DNA from: Chitinophaga polysaccharea
GTDB taxonomy: Bacteria > Bacteroidota > Bacteroidia > Chitinophagales > Chitinophagaceae
Length of the DNA stretch: 64,000 nucleotides
Assembly: GCF_902150045.1 (NCBI RefSeq)
Contig: NZ_CABFVU010000001.1
Location: 1,116,001-1,180,000, forward strand
Direction of reading: 5' to 3'
The translations under genes were made by a program, and so were the position numbers. Every line of letters starts with the position of its first letter. The first letter of the stretch is position 1. A model generated the notes under the pieces. It saw nothing but the letters and a program-made list of their open reading frames with translations, made no database searches and had not been told where the DNA came from. Below, one piece after another: positions 34,563 through 42,516 of this stretch.

Positions 34563-35498
34563 TTAAACTGTAAGTACGATTTTCCCTGCGGTACGGCGGG
34601 TTTCTACCTGGGTGTGCGCTTCAGCGATAGCAGTAAAAGGATAAATTCTGTCGATGAAAGACTTTATTATGCCTTTAGACATTAAACCCGCGAATGCCCT
34701 GAGATCATCCCCGTTAAATTGCAACGCTCTTAAAGATAAATTTACGCCTTTTTCTTTCGCTTTGAACATTATATCTTCCTGTGTAAGCGCCACAATTGAA
34801 ATAATGGTGCCACCCGGCTTAGCTATATCAATAGAATGTTCCAATGTTTCTCCTCCCACAGTATCAAAAACAAAATCGACCTCTTTAATTACTTCCCGGA
34901 AATTTTCTGTTTGATAATCAATATGTTTATCCGCACCGAGAGCCATAACAAAATCCCGGTTCTTCCCTGAAGACGTTGCAATTACTTCCGCACCCAGGTA
35001 TTTGGCTATTTGTACCGCATAGTGCCCCACACCACCTGATGCTCCATGAATAAGAATTTTGTCACCCTTTTTGATATTCATCCCATGCACCAGTGGCTGC
35101 CATGCTGTTAAACCAGCCATGGGTGCAGCAGCAGCTTCTTCGAAAGTAATATGCGCTGGTTTATGAGCTAACAACCCTACATTGACCGCCACAAATTCGG
35201 CATAACCGCGGGCATTTTGTAAAAGTGCAAAAACTGCATCACCAACCTCAAATCCATCAGTGTTATCTGACTTTTCGACAACCTCTCCGGATATATCCCA
35301 ACCCATGATCACGGGGCGCTCTTCGCCGAATATATGGGTGATAAATGCTGGTGTACTACGATAAATTGCATCTGCCGGGTTTATGCCGATAGCCTTTACC
35401 CTGATTAAAACTTCCCCGCTTTTTAAAGCAGGTTTTGGTGCTTCGCCGGGAACCAGTTTATCGGCTCCTCCTGCTTCATATAATAAATATGCTTTCAT
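34563..35498 (-). CDS. zinc-independent quinone oxidoreductase (MDR family)
   Basis: 311 residues of the medium-chain dehydrogenase/reductase fold. The GroES-like N-terminus has MKAYLLYEAGG and IGINPADAIYRS; the Rossmann part has KILIHGASGGVGHYAVQIAK (AxxGGVG nucleotide loop), and the C-terminal end EAHTQVETRRTAGKIVLTV is typical. No catalytic or structural zinc cysteines are seen, so it is a quinone/enone reductase type using NADPH. Cytoplasmic. First gene of an operon with the AraC regulator. A 15-bp palindrome lies just upstream. Confidence 0.9.
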   Translation of the reverse strand: MKAYLLYEAGGADKLVPGEAPKPALKSGEVLIRVKAIGINPADAIYRSTPAFITHIFGEERPVIMGWDISGEVVEKSDNTDGFEVGDAVFALLQNARGYAEFVAVNVGLLAHKPAHITFEEAAAAPMAGLTAWQPLVHGMNIKKGDKILIHGASGGVGHYAVQIAKYLGAEVIATSSGKNRDFVMALGADKHIDYQTENFREVIKEVDFVFDTVGGETLEHSIDIAKPGGTIISIVALTQEDIMFKAKEKGVNLSLRALQFNGDDLRAFAGLMSKGIIKSFIDRIYPFTAIAEAHTQVETRRTAGKIVLTV

Positions 35499-35543
35499 AG
35501 CTCAAAATTCGGAACAAATCGCAATACCGGTTTAGCCTGAGCG

Positions 35544-35558
35544 GACTAATATTTAGTC
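35544..35558. promoter_or_regulatory. palindromic operator candidate
   Basis: GACTAATATTTAGTC is a perfect palindrome of 6-bp arms with a TAT centre, 46 bp upstream of the oxidoreductase start. AraC proteins usually bind direct repeats, so another regulator could also use it. Confidence 0.45.
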
Positions 35559-35760
35559 AAAATGGAAATATTCCGGCAATTCCGTTATTTTGTGATATCC
35601 TCTGGCCTCACATTTACCACTGGCATTCTTTCGGTGTTCCAATATCTCCTCACAATGAAATTTTACTGAAGTAAAAGGTGATATAACATAAATACCCTGA
35701 TGTTTCCTGGTATGCAGTGATAGCTATGCGCAATAAGCAGATGTTTAGTAATTTGTGGAT

Positions 35761-36822
35761 ATGACAAACGAAAGACCAACCATATACGACGTCATCATTA
35801 TCGGCGGAGGACAAAGCGCTCTATCTGTTGCATACTATCTCCGGAGAACCACATTGAAATATATCCTGCTCGATGCGGCTACCCTTCCGGCAGGAAGCTG
35901 GCAGCATGCCTGGAAATCCCTTTCACTGTTCTCACCGGCGCAATGGAGCTCACTCCCCGGTGTTATTATGCCAGGAGGCCAGCATCATTACCCCAGCCGT
36001 GCAGAAACCATCGCCTACCTAACCGCTTACGAATCACGATACAAATTCCCGGTAGAAAGGCCCGTAACAGTAACGGCAGTGGATAAACGGGAGGATACAT
36101 TTATACTAACCACTACCGCCGGCTACTACTATGCAAAGGCTGTAGTGAGCGCTACCGGCACTTTCAGCAACCCCTTCATTCCTCATATTCCCGGCACAGG
36201 CATTTTTAATGGAACACTGATTCATTCATCGCAATACAGAGAACCCGAAATATTCGCGGGGAAACGCGTGGCCATTGTAGGAGAAGGTAACTCAGGCGCC
36301 CAGATCCTTGCAGAAGTTTCGAAAGTAGCTGCAACCCTTTGGATCACACTACAGCCACCCAGATTTTTACCGGACGATATAGACGGAAAATATCTTTTTG
36401 ACGCAGCTACCCGGCAATACGAAGCAAAACAACAGGGCAGGGATTATCAACCACCTTCACTTGGGCATATTGTAATGGTGCCTTCTGTAAAAGAAGCAAA
36501 AGAAAGAGGTGTGTATGCACATTTCCTCCCGGCATTCGATCACTTTTACAAAGATGGGATAGCGTGGGCCAATGGCCAACAGGAAGCGGCAGATGCAATT
36601 ATCTTCTGTACAGGGTTCCGGCCCGCCCTCTCACACCTGGCCCCACTTGGAATAATACAACCAGATGGCAGGATTAAAACAAACAACACCAAAGCAACAG
36701 GTATCAACGGCCTTTGGTTAACCGGTTACGGCTCGTGGACCGGCTTCGCCTCCGCTACCCTGATAGGCGTAGGACGAACCGCCCGGCAAACAGTGGAAGA
36801 GCTCAGCAGTTTCCTCCAATAA
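35761..36822 (+). CDS. FAD/NAD(P)-binding monooxygenase-like oxidoreductase
   Basis: 353 residues from the ATG at 35761 (a GTG two codons earlier is possible). Two dinucleotide-binding loops are visible: IIIGGGQSALSVAYYLRR (FAD, about 10-26) and VAIVGEGNSGAQILAEVS (NAD(P), about 170-186), plus ATGTFSNPFIPHIPG and FCTGFRP near the end. This is the flavin-monooxygenase-like group that includes ArsO-type proteins. The role is unresolved: no ars genes nearby. It abuts the DUF1801 gene, whose stop starts on the next base. Confidence 0.88.
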   Translation: MTNERPTIYDVIIIGGGQSALSVAYYLRRTTLKYILLDAATLPAGSWQHAWKSLSLFSPAQWSSLPGVIMPGGQHHYPSRAETIAYLTAYESRYKFPVERPVTVTAVDKREDTFILTTTAGYYYAKAVVSATGTFSNPFIPHIPGTGIFNGTLIHSSQYREPEIFAGKRVAIVGEGNSGAQILAEVSKVAATLWITLQPPRFLPDDIDGKYLFDAATRQYEAKQQGRDYQPPSLGHIVMVPSVKEAKERGVYAHFLPAFDHFYKDGIAWANGQQEAADAIIFCTGFRPALSHLAPLGIIQPDGRIKTNNTKATGINGLWLTGYGSWTGFASATLIGVGRTARQTVEELSSFLQ

Positions 36823-37389
36823 TTACTTCCCCCCTTTAAACGATAATCCCTTCTCTTCCAGCGCATGCTGCAATTTAGGCACGGAGCTTTTACCCATACC
36901 ATGAAGCGCCAGTATTTCCGTCTCGCTGAACCTGGAAAGCTGCTGCACAGTCCTGATCCCTTTACTTTCCAATGCACGGCGTGCCGGCGCCGGTAGGGAA
37001 GCAAAAAGATCCCCGGGAGCGGCGGTATGCCTGGCAGCATTTTTGGCCATGCTCTCCTTCACCCTGAACTTTACTATTTTATTGATTAATGCAATGGGCA
37101 GCGGTTTGTCCAACGGAAACTGCACAGCGCCTTTGGAATTCTTATAAACAGAAAGTTCTTTTTCAAATGCTTTAATACCGGAAGCCCCCGGATAAAACCC
37201 GATGTGTTGCTTATAGCCCCCAAAATGCACCAGGTTACCGTTCAATGTAAATGTTGGAATACCGTAACTTATTTTCTCACCCGCTTCAGGTACAATTGCC
37301 TTGATAGCTGCTCTCATTTGCTGCAGCAACACCTGTATTTCCCGGGGAAAATCTGCTATGTACTGATCAATAGTGCTTACTGTTTTCAT
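36823..37389 (-). CDS. DUF1801 protein with HhH-like C-terminus
   Basis: 188 residues. The first 120 form a DUF1801 domain (PREIQVLLQQMRAAIKAIVP, EKISYGIPTFTLNGNLVHFG, GFYPGASGIKAFEKELS), the family that includes YdhG-like iron-chaperone-type proteins. The last 60 (LPAPARRALESKGIRTVQQL, FSETEILALHGMGKSSVPKL) resemble the RNA polymerase alpha C-terminal or helix-hairpin-helix domain. Fusion of the two is known in Bacteroidota. Function unknown. Confidence 0.85.
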   Translation of the reverse strand: MKTVSTIDQYIADFPREIQVLLQQMRAAIKAIVPEAGEKISYGIPTFTLNGNLVHFGGYKQHIGFYPGASGIKAFEKELSVYKNSKGAVQFPLDKPLPIALINKIVKFRVKESMAKNAARHTAAPGDLFASLPAPARRALESKGIRTVQQLSRFSETEILALHGMGKSSVPKLQHALEEKGLSFKGGK

Positions 37390-37489
37390 ATCGCTTAATT
37401 CTTACTGAAAATTACCACAATCCCTGCATTCCCGGAAGGTATTAACGCGACATTATACAGGGCCATTTGCGACTTCCTCCCTGTAAAAG

Positions 37490-37521
37490 AAAAAGGCGCA
37501 CGGGTAACTGTGCACCTTTTT
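37490..37521 (-). terminator. intrinsic terminator of the TonB receptor gene
   Basis: An inverted repeat of 12 bp (37490-37501 with 37510-37521, one G-T pair), loop of 8 nt, ending in T5 on the minus strand. It lies 26 bp downstream of the receptor stop. Confidence 0.85.
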
Positions 37522-37547
37522 CCTTTTTTATTTTAGGAAGATGGATA

Positions 37548-39971
37548 CTAAAAACGGTACCCGATCGTCATCCTGAAATTGCGCCGCGCTTCCACAATGT
37601 AATTATAAAAGCCGCTGGCAGTAGTAGGAATAGAAGCGGCTGTAAGCAACCGCTGGTTATCCAGCAGGTTATTGACCAGCAGGGATACATTGTATTTCCC
37701 TTTCACATAGCTCAATCCGGCATCTGTACGGAAATAGTTAGGAATACTAAACACTCTCGTAGCGCTCCCCACATACCTGTCTGCCATCCACTGGATGCCT
37801 CCCGTTACACCAAATCCATTTAAAAACCCTTTACCAATGCGATAATTCAGCCAGGCATTGGTAATATGCGTGGCGGTATTCGGCGTAATATTTCCCACCG
37901 TTTTTGTAATGGCTGTTGGCGCTTCTTTGGAGATTTTTGAATCGGTGTAAGCATAGTTCAAAGTTGCATTCAACCCCGGTAATATTTCCCCGTTAATATC
38001 TATTTCCACACCTTTGGTAAGTGTTTCTCCCAGCTGCTCCTGTACGTTAGCGCCGCGACTGTCCTTTATATCCAGGTTCACCACAGCGTTCTGGCGGGCA
38101 ATGCGGTATACAGTAGCCGATGCCACCCATTTACCATCAAACCATTCCTTCTTCACTCCCGCTTCCACATCTATGCCTTTAATGGGCTTAAATGCGTTCT
38201 GGTTCGAGTCAGCACCAGCCACCGGCACAAACGACTGGTCAAACAAACCATAAATGGTAGTGGACTTATCTATCGAATAGCTCAGGCCAACCCGTGGCGT
38301 AAATACATTATCCTTAATAGCCAGCGCCTTGGTTTTTCCAACTGTCTCAGCATAAGTGAAACGCCCTGCCAGCGATAAACGCAGGCGGTTATTGAAAAAG
38401 CCCAACTCATCCTGCGCATAGGCGGAGGTGTAATTTACAGATGTAACATATCCACCGGCCCCCGCCCTTATAGCCAAAGGCTGGGTGCGATCTGTTACCG
38501 GGAACGATGCAAATGGAATGCTGTATTCGGGGTTATACACATTGAACATTTTTCCTCCACCCATTTTAAGATCAGAAGTCAGCTGCCTGAAATCCCCCCA
38601 GAATTTTTTGTTGCCCATATCCACACCAGCCAATATCCTGTGCCGCACCGTTCCGGTGTATTCCTCCCCCGAAATGGAAGCCTGTGCAAAACGGTTTTGT
38701 CCTGCTTCGTCAGCAATGCTGTATGCCCTGCGCATATCCCCGTTTACCGCTACGCTGTCGGCCCACACGCTGTTAGCCACCATACTGAAATTAAAATATG
38801 CCACCTGCGCATGCGCCTCCCAATTGTCGTTAAACTTATGATCGAAGTACAGGTATACGCTATGATCTTTCAGTTTGCCCGGGGTAAAGGAAGGATCTCC
38901 ATAAAAGAAATCATTGGAAATCTTTTCATCCAATAATTTATTTTTAGAAAAAACATAGTTGCCATTAGCCAGGTAGGTGGCTCCCTGGTAAGTATATTCC
39001 AGTGTAACGGACGTACGGTCATCTACCAGGTATTTCAATACCGGCGCAAACAGGTAACGATTGTTATAATTGTACCTGGTATAATAATCTTTTTGCTGCC
39101 CTGCCAGGTTCAATCTGTACAGCAGCTTACCATCCTTGCTCAGTTTACCATCAAAATCCAAGGCGGCGCGATAAGTGCTGAAACTTCCCATACTGATGTT
39201 AACTGCTCCTTTGGTGATACCGGTTGGCTTTTTTGTTACCACGTTATAAAAACCACCGGGCTCGCCCCCTGCCAGCATAAAACCTGCAGGTCCTTTTACA
39301 AATTCAATGCGGTCAATCATAGCGGCATCTTCTGCTGTTGGTCCCCAGCTGGCCTCTATATTCATACCATTACGGAAAGCCGGGATCTTGGAACCACGCA
39401 TCCGGATGTTGGCATACTGGTTATCCCAATGGCCTACGCGCGTAGCGCCGCTTACATTGCGCGTAATACCATCTACCAGGTCAAACGCCTGCTGATCAGC
39501 CATTACATTCGCAGATACTACCTGGATATTTTGCGGCACTTCAAGAATGGGAGTTCTCAATCGCAATGAGCCGGAAAGGCTATCATTCTTATACCTGTTC
39601 CTGGCACCGCTTACAATTACTTCTTTCAGTTGCTTGTCAGACGCTTCCAGCTGTAATCTTACCTGCGCAATCTGGTCTTCTTCCACAACAATTTCCTTCG
39701 ACATTGTTTTATAACCGATCAGCATCACCTGCAAGGTATATTTTCCGGGCATCAGCTTCCTGAATACAAATTCACCTTTCTCATTGGTAAGAGTTCCCCT
39801 GTTCTTTTCTTTGATCTGCACTGCTACATAAGCTGCGGGCGCTCCATCTGATGTAACTACCAGTCCCCTGATAGCAGATAAGGGCTCAGCAACAGCCAGC
39901 GCATTAACGGAAAAACATACAGTACAAAAAAAGCATAAAAGTACCGCAGTCCGGTTGATAAGTAAACGCAT
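37548..39971 (-). CDS. TonB-dependent siderophore-type receptor
   Basis: 807 residues from the ATG at 39971, chosen because MRLLINRTAVLLCFFCTVCF is the signal peptide; ATG at 39989 is an alternative. In order: carboxypeptidase-regulatory-like domain (GAPAAYVAVQIKEKNRGTLT, about 35-110), plug (IRMRGSKIPAFRNGMNIEAS), and a TonB-dependent barrel whose end is RRNFRMTIGYRF. The plug signature QNIQVVSANVMADQQAFDLV is that of FhuA/FoxA-type ferric-siderophore receptors rather than SusC, and there is no SusD partner. Likely imports a ferric siderophore or similar. No iron-regulator box is seen by eye. Monocistronic with its own terminator. Confidence 0.92.
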   Translation of the reverse strand: MRLLINRTAVLLCFFCTVCFSVNALAVAEPLSAIRGLVVTSDGAPAAYVAVQIKEKNRGTLTNEKGEFVFRKLMPGKYTLQVMLIGYKTMSKEIVVEEDQIAQVRLQLEASDKQLKEVIVSGARNRYKNDSLSGSLRLRTPILEVPQNIQVVSANVMADQQAFDLVDGITRNVSGATRVGHWDNQYANIRMRGSKIPAFRNGMNIEASWGPTAEDAAMIDRIEFVKGPAGFMLAGGEPGGFYNVVTKKPTGITKGAVNISMGSFSTYRAALDFDGKLSKDGKLLYRLNLAGQQKDYYTRYNYNNRYLFAPVLKYLVDDRTSVTLEYTYQGATYLANGNYVFSKNKLLDEKISNDFFYGDPSFTPGKLKDHSVYLYFDHKFNDNWEAHAQVAYFNFSMVANSVWADSVAVNGDMRRAYSIADEAGQNRFAQASISGEEYTGTVRHRILAGVDMGNKKFWGDFRQLTSDLKMGGGKMFNVYNPEYSIPFASFPVTDRTQPLAIRAGAGGYVTSVNYTSAYAQDELGFFNNRLRLSLAGRFTYAETVGKTKALAIKDNVFTPRVGLSYSIDKSTTIYGLFDQSFVPVAGADSNQNAFKPIKGIDVEAGVKKEWFDGKWVASATVYRIARQNAVVNLDIKDSRGANVQEQLGETLTKGVEIDINGEILPGLNATLNYAYTDSKISKEAPTAITKTVGNITPNTATHITNAWLNYRIGKGFLNGFGVTGGIQWMADRYVGSATRVFSIPNYFRTDAGLSYVKGKYNVSLLVNNLLDNQRLLTAASIPTTASGFYNYIVEARRNFRMTIGYRF

Positions 39972-40121
39972 ATAGGTTAGTTGAATCATTTTAAAAATCA
40001 GGCGCAAAATTAGCTGCTGGTATAAAAGCAAGGTTATGGATTCGGGAAAATGGTTTGCGCAATGCGGAAAATCCGGAAGTATTACAATATTGGTGGAAGA
40101 AGGCAGAAAAAAGGCATTTAT

Positions 40122-40129
40122 TATATTTG
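40122..40129 (+). promoter_or_regulatory. -7 element of the nadC promoter
   Basis: TATATTTG matches TAnnTTTG and sits 19 bp before the nadC ATG. No good TTTG lies at the expected -33 distance, so this is a partial match. Confidence 0.4.
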
Positions 40130-40147
40130 CACTCATATTGTGCGTAT

Positions 40148-40986
40148 ATGGATAATACGATGTTTATTGCAGCAGCTCTTAAAGAGGATATTGGTAACGG
40201 CGACCACTCTACACTAGCCGCTATAGATAAGGCGGCAAAAGGGAAAGCCGTACTAAAGATAAAAGAAGGTGGCATACTGGCCGGCATTACATTGGCACAG
40301 GAAATATTCCATTACCTGCAACCCGGCGCAACATTTACCTTATACAAAAAAGATGGCGACCACGTACAGAATGGTGAGATAGCTTTTGAAGTAGCTGCCG
40401 ATGTACATACCATACTAATGGCAGAAAGGCTGGTATTAATTGTATGCAACGCATGAGCGGTATTGCTACCCTTACCAATCAGTATGTAGAAAAAATAAAG
40501 AACTATAAAACCAAAATATTGGATACACGCAAAACCACCCCATTGTTTCGTGTGTATGAAAAAGAAGCAGTGCGCATAGGCGGCGGCGTCAACCTCCGTA
40601 TGGGCCTTTATGATATGGTGATGCTCAAAGACAACCATATAGATTTTTGCGGCGGCATTGAAAAAGCTATTAAAAAAACGGTGGCCTATCTGCAAACAAA
40701 TAATCTGGATTTGAAAATAGAAATAGAAACCCGCAACCTTGATGATGTAAAACGCGTATTGAGTGTGGGCAATATACACCGCATCATGCTGGATAATTAC
40801 GACCTGCCCACATTAACCAAGGCAGTACAATTGATAGATGGTAAATATGAAACAGAAGCATCGGGCGGCATAAATTTGAATACAGTAGCAGACTATGCAG
40901 CCACAGGAGTAGATTATATATCGGTAGGTGCAATAATAAACCATGCCGTAAGTATGGACCTTAGTTTAAAAGCACAATTGGTATAA
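40148..40986 (+). pseudogene. nadC: quinolinate phosphoribosyltransferase with a frameshift
   Basis: Start at MDNTMFIAAALKEDIGNGDH. The first part runs to HTILMAERLVL in one frame; from CMQRMSGIATLTNQ onward the family sequence continues in another frame to the stop. A single missing A near 40437-40440 explains it: the text reads GTATTAATTGTATG where GTATTAAATTGTATG would give VLNCMQRM, the usual sequence. With that base restored the gene is exactly 840 nt and 279 residues, normal for NadC, with KTTPLFRVYEKEAVRIGGG and EASGGINLNT intact. NadC makes nicotinate mononucleotide from quinolinate for NAD synthesis. Either a recent pseudogene or a base-calling error; no other nadC is visible here. 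Confidence 0.9.
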
Positions 40987-41036
40987 ATGAGACATTTGGT
41001 TTTATTATAAACCCCAACTCGGGCGTTGGCAAAGAG

Positions 41037-41047
41037 CCAGAAAAAAG
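41037..41047. repeat. left copy of an 11-bp direct repeat flanking the IS256 element
   Basis: CCAGAAAAAAG, repeated at 42459-42469. Probable target-site duplication; IS256 duplications are usually 8-9 bp, so two bases may be fortuitous. Confidence 0.65.
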
Positions 41048-41049
41048 AG

Positions 41050-41072
41050 AGTATAAAATAGTTTGTGTAAAT
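41050..41072. repeat. left terminal inverted repeat of the IS256 element
   Basis: 23 bp, 20 matching in inverse orientation to 42435-42457. Confidence 0.8.
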
Positions 41073-41087
41073 CAGAAGTAACTGGCA

Positions 41088-42296
41088 TTAGACGCGGCAT
41101 CTGTTTTCAAAGATAGTAACAAATTGATGTAGTAAGAACCCCCAATTGTGCAAGGGCGCATTCCACTTTTTTTGAATATTCATCAGGGCCAGGTAGACCG
41201 CCTTCTGGGCAGCCATATCATCGGTAAACTGAACCTTGGTTTTGACATACTTCCGAATCCCCCGGTTCACATTTTCGATAGTATTGGTTGTGTAGATGAT
41301 TTTACGAATCTCCAGGGGGAAGGCAAAATAGCTGGTCAGGTTGTCCCAGTTATTGCGCCAGGACAGGATAGCATGCTTGTACTTTTGTTCCCACTTTTTG
41401 GCAAAGCCTTCCAGGGCATGTTCGGCGGCCTCCTTATTGGGAGCGGCATAGACCTCCTTCAGGTCAGCACAAAACTCCTTCCGATCCTTCCAGACCACAT
41501 ATTTGCAGCTATTGCGGATCTGATGGACAATACACAGTTGGGTAACGGTGTCCGGAAAAACGCCCCTAATGGCGTCTGTAAAGCCCTTGAGATTGTCCGT
41601 ACAGGCGATCAGGATATCCTCTACTCCACGGGCCTTCAGGTCCGTTAGAACCGCCATCCAGAAAGAGGCCGATTCGGTCTCTGCCATCCACATCCCCAGC
41701 ACTTCCTTGAGACCGTCCTTTTTAAGGCCGATGACCAGGTAAATACACTTGTTGATATACTTACCGTTTTGCTTCACCTTCAGCACGATGCCGTCCATCC
41801 AAACAACGTAGTATAAGGGCTCCAGGGGCCGGTTCTGCCATTCCTTGACTAGCTCGATCACCCGGTTGGTAACATTGGTGATGGTGCCTTCACTGACGTC
41901 TACGCCATAGACCTCCTTTACCTGCTCACTGATATCGGAGTTGGTCATACCTCGACTATACATGCCGATAATGGCTTCTTCCAATTTATCGCTCATGCGC
42001 TGGCCCTTAGGGATCAACTGGGGCTCAAACTCGCTGTTGCGATCCCGGGGAATGTTGAGCACCATATCGCCCAGCGAATCGGTTTTGACCTTCTTCTTGT
42101 AGGAACCATTGCGGCTGTTGCCGGAATTACGGCCTTCCGGGGCGTGCTTCTCGTAGCCCAGATGCTCGTCCAGTTCACCTTTGAGCATCTCTTCCACGCC
42201 CTGCTTATACAGGCTGTTGAAAAAAGAATTGAATTCTTCCTTGCTTTTGAACTGTTTGAAAAAGTCCTTCGGGAGTTGTGATTGTTGTTCGTCCAT
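41088..42296 (-). CDS. IS256 family transposase
   Basis: 402 residues, full length. DDE acid motifs are in place: VVWMDGIVLKV (first Asp), CTDNLKGFTDAI (second Asp), TTNTIENVNRGIRKY (Glu). The N-terminal part contains ELDEHLGYEKHAPEGRNSGN, SRNGSYKKKVKTDSLGDMVL and NIPRDRNSEFEPQLIPKGQR, the signature of the mutator-like transposase family. Frame intact, so the element may still be mobile. Catalyses copy-out insertion via circular DNA, as known for IS256. Confidence 0.95.
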   Translation of the reverse strand: MDEQQSQLPKDFFKQFKSKEEFNSFFNSLYKQGVEEMLKGELDEHLGYEKHAPEGRNSGNSRNGSYKKKVKTDSLGDMVLNIPRDRNSEFEPQLIPKGQRMSDKLEEAIIGMYSRGMTNSDISEQVKEVYGVDVSEGTITNVTNRVIELVKEWQNRPLEPLYYVVWMDGIVLKVKQNGKYINKCIYLVIGLKKDGLKEVLGMWMAETESASFWMAVLTDLKARGVEDILIACTDNLKGFTDAIRGVFPDTVTQLCIVHQIRNSCKYVVWKDRKEFCADLKEVYAAPNKEAAEHALEGFAKKWEQKYKHAILSWRNNWDNLTSYFAFPLEIRKIIYTTNTIENVNRGIRKYVKTKVQFTDDMAAQKAVYLALMNIQKKWNAPLHNWGFLLHQFVTIFENRCRV

Positions 42297-42346
42297 AAAA
42301 AACTGTATTTAAAGGTAAAAAAAACGGGGCACATTTTGCCGCCGTC

Positions 42347-42401
42347 CCCGGGCAGGTGGAGCGAAGTGAGGCTCCGCTACGCTTCGCTCCACCTGCCCGG
42401 G
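42347..42401. repeat. 20-bp perfect hairpin in the transposase 5' region
   Basis: 42347-42366 and 42382-42401 are perfect inverted repeats rich in G and C (CCCGGGCAGGTGGAGCGAAG), 15-nt loop. It lies between the right terminal repeat and the transposase start. Likely blocks incoming transcription or translation from flanking promoters. Confidence 0.75.
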
Positions 42402-42434
42402 TGGTTTATCCCCCTAATACAGTTACTTACATTT

Positions 42435-42457
42435 ATTTACACAAAGGATTTAATACT
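42435..42457. repeat. right terminal inverted repeat of the IS256 element
   Basis: 23 bp, inverse match to 41050-41072 with three mismatches. Confidence 0.8.
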
Positions 42458-42458
42458 A

Positions 42459-42469
42459 CCAGAAAAAAG
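42459..42469. repeat. right copy of the 11-bp direct repeat flanking the IS256 element
   Basis: CCAGAAAAAAG, identical to 41037-41047. Its A6 tract is also the U-tract of the neighbouring minus-strand terminator. Confidence 0.65.
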
Positions 42470-42494
42470 CCGCATCGCTGCTGAACGATACGGC
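42462..42494 (-). terminator. intrinsic terminator of the phosphatase/ACT gene
   Basis: A 9-bp stem (42469-42477 with 42486-42494, one wobble), 8-nt loop, with T6 on the minus strand. The IS256 element is inserted just beyond it. Confidence 0.85.
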
Positions 42495-42516
42495 TTTCAA
42501 TATTTATCCGGCTTGC

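Larger units (their letters stand above)
41048..42458 (-). mobile_element. IS256 family insertion sequence
   Basis: About 1.41 kb between copies of an 11-bp direct repeat. Imperfect 23-bp terminal inverted repeats (41050-41072 and 42435-42457, three mismatches, sharing AGTAT..AAAT..TTTGTGTAAAT). One intact transposase gene on the minus strand, with a large hairpin in its 5' region. The right end is a few bases from the terminator stem of the serine-pathway gene. Confidence 0.9.
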
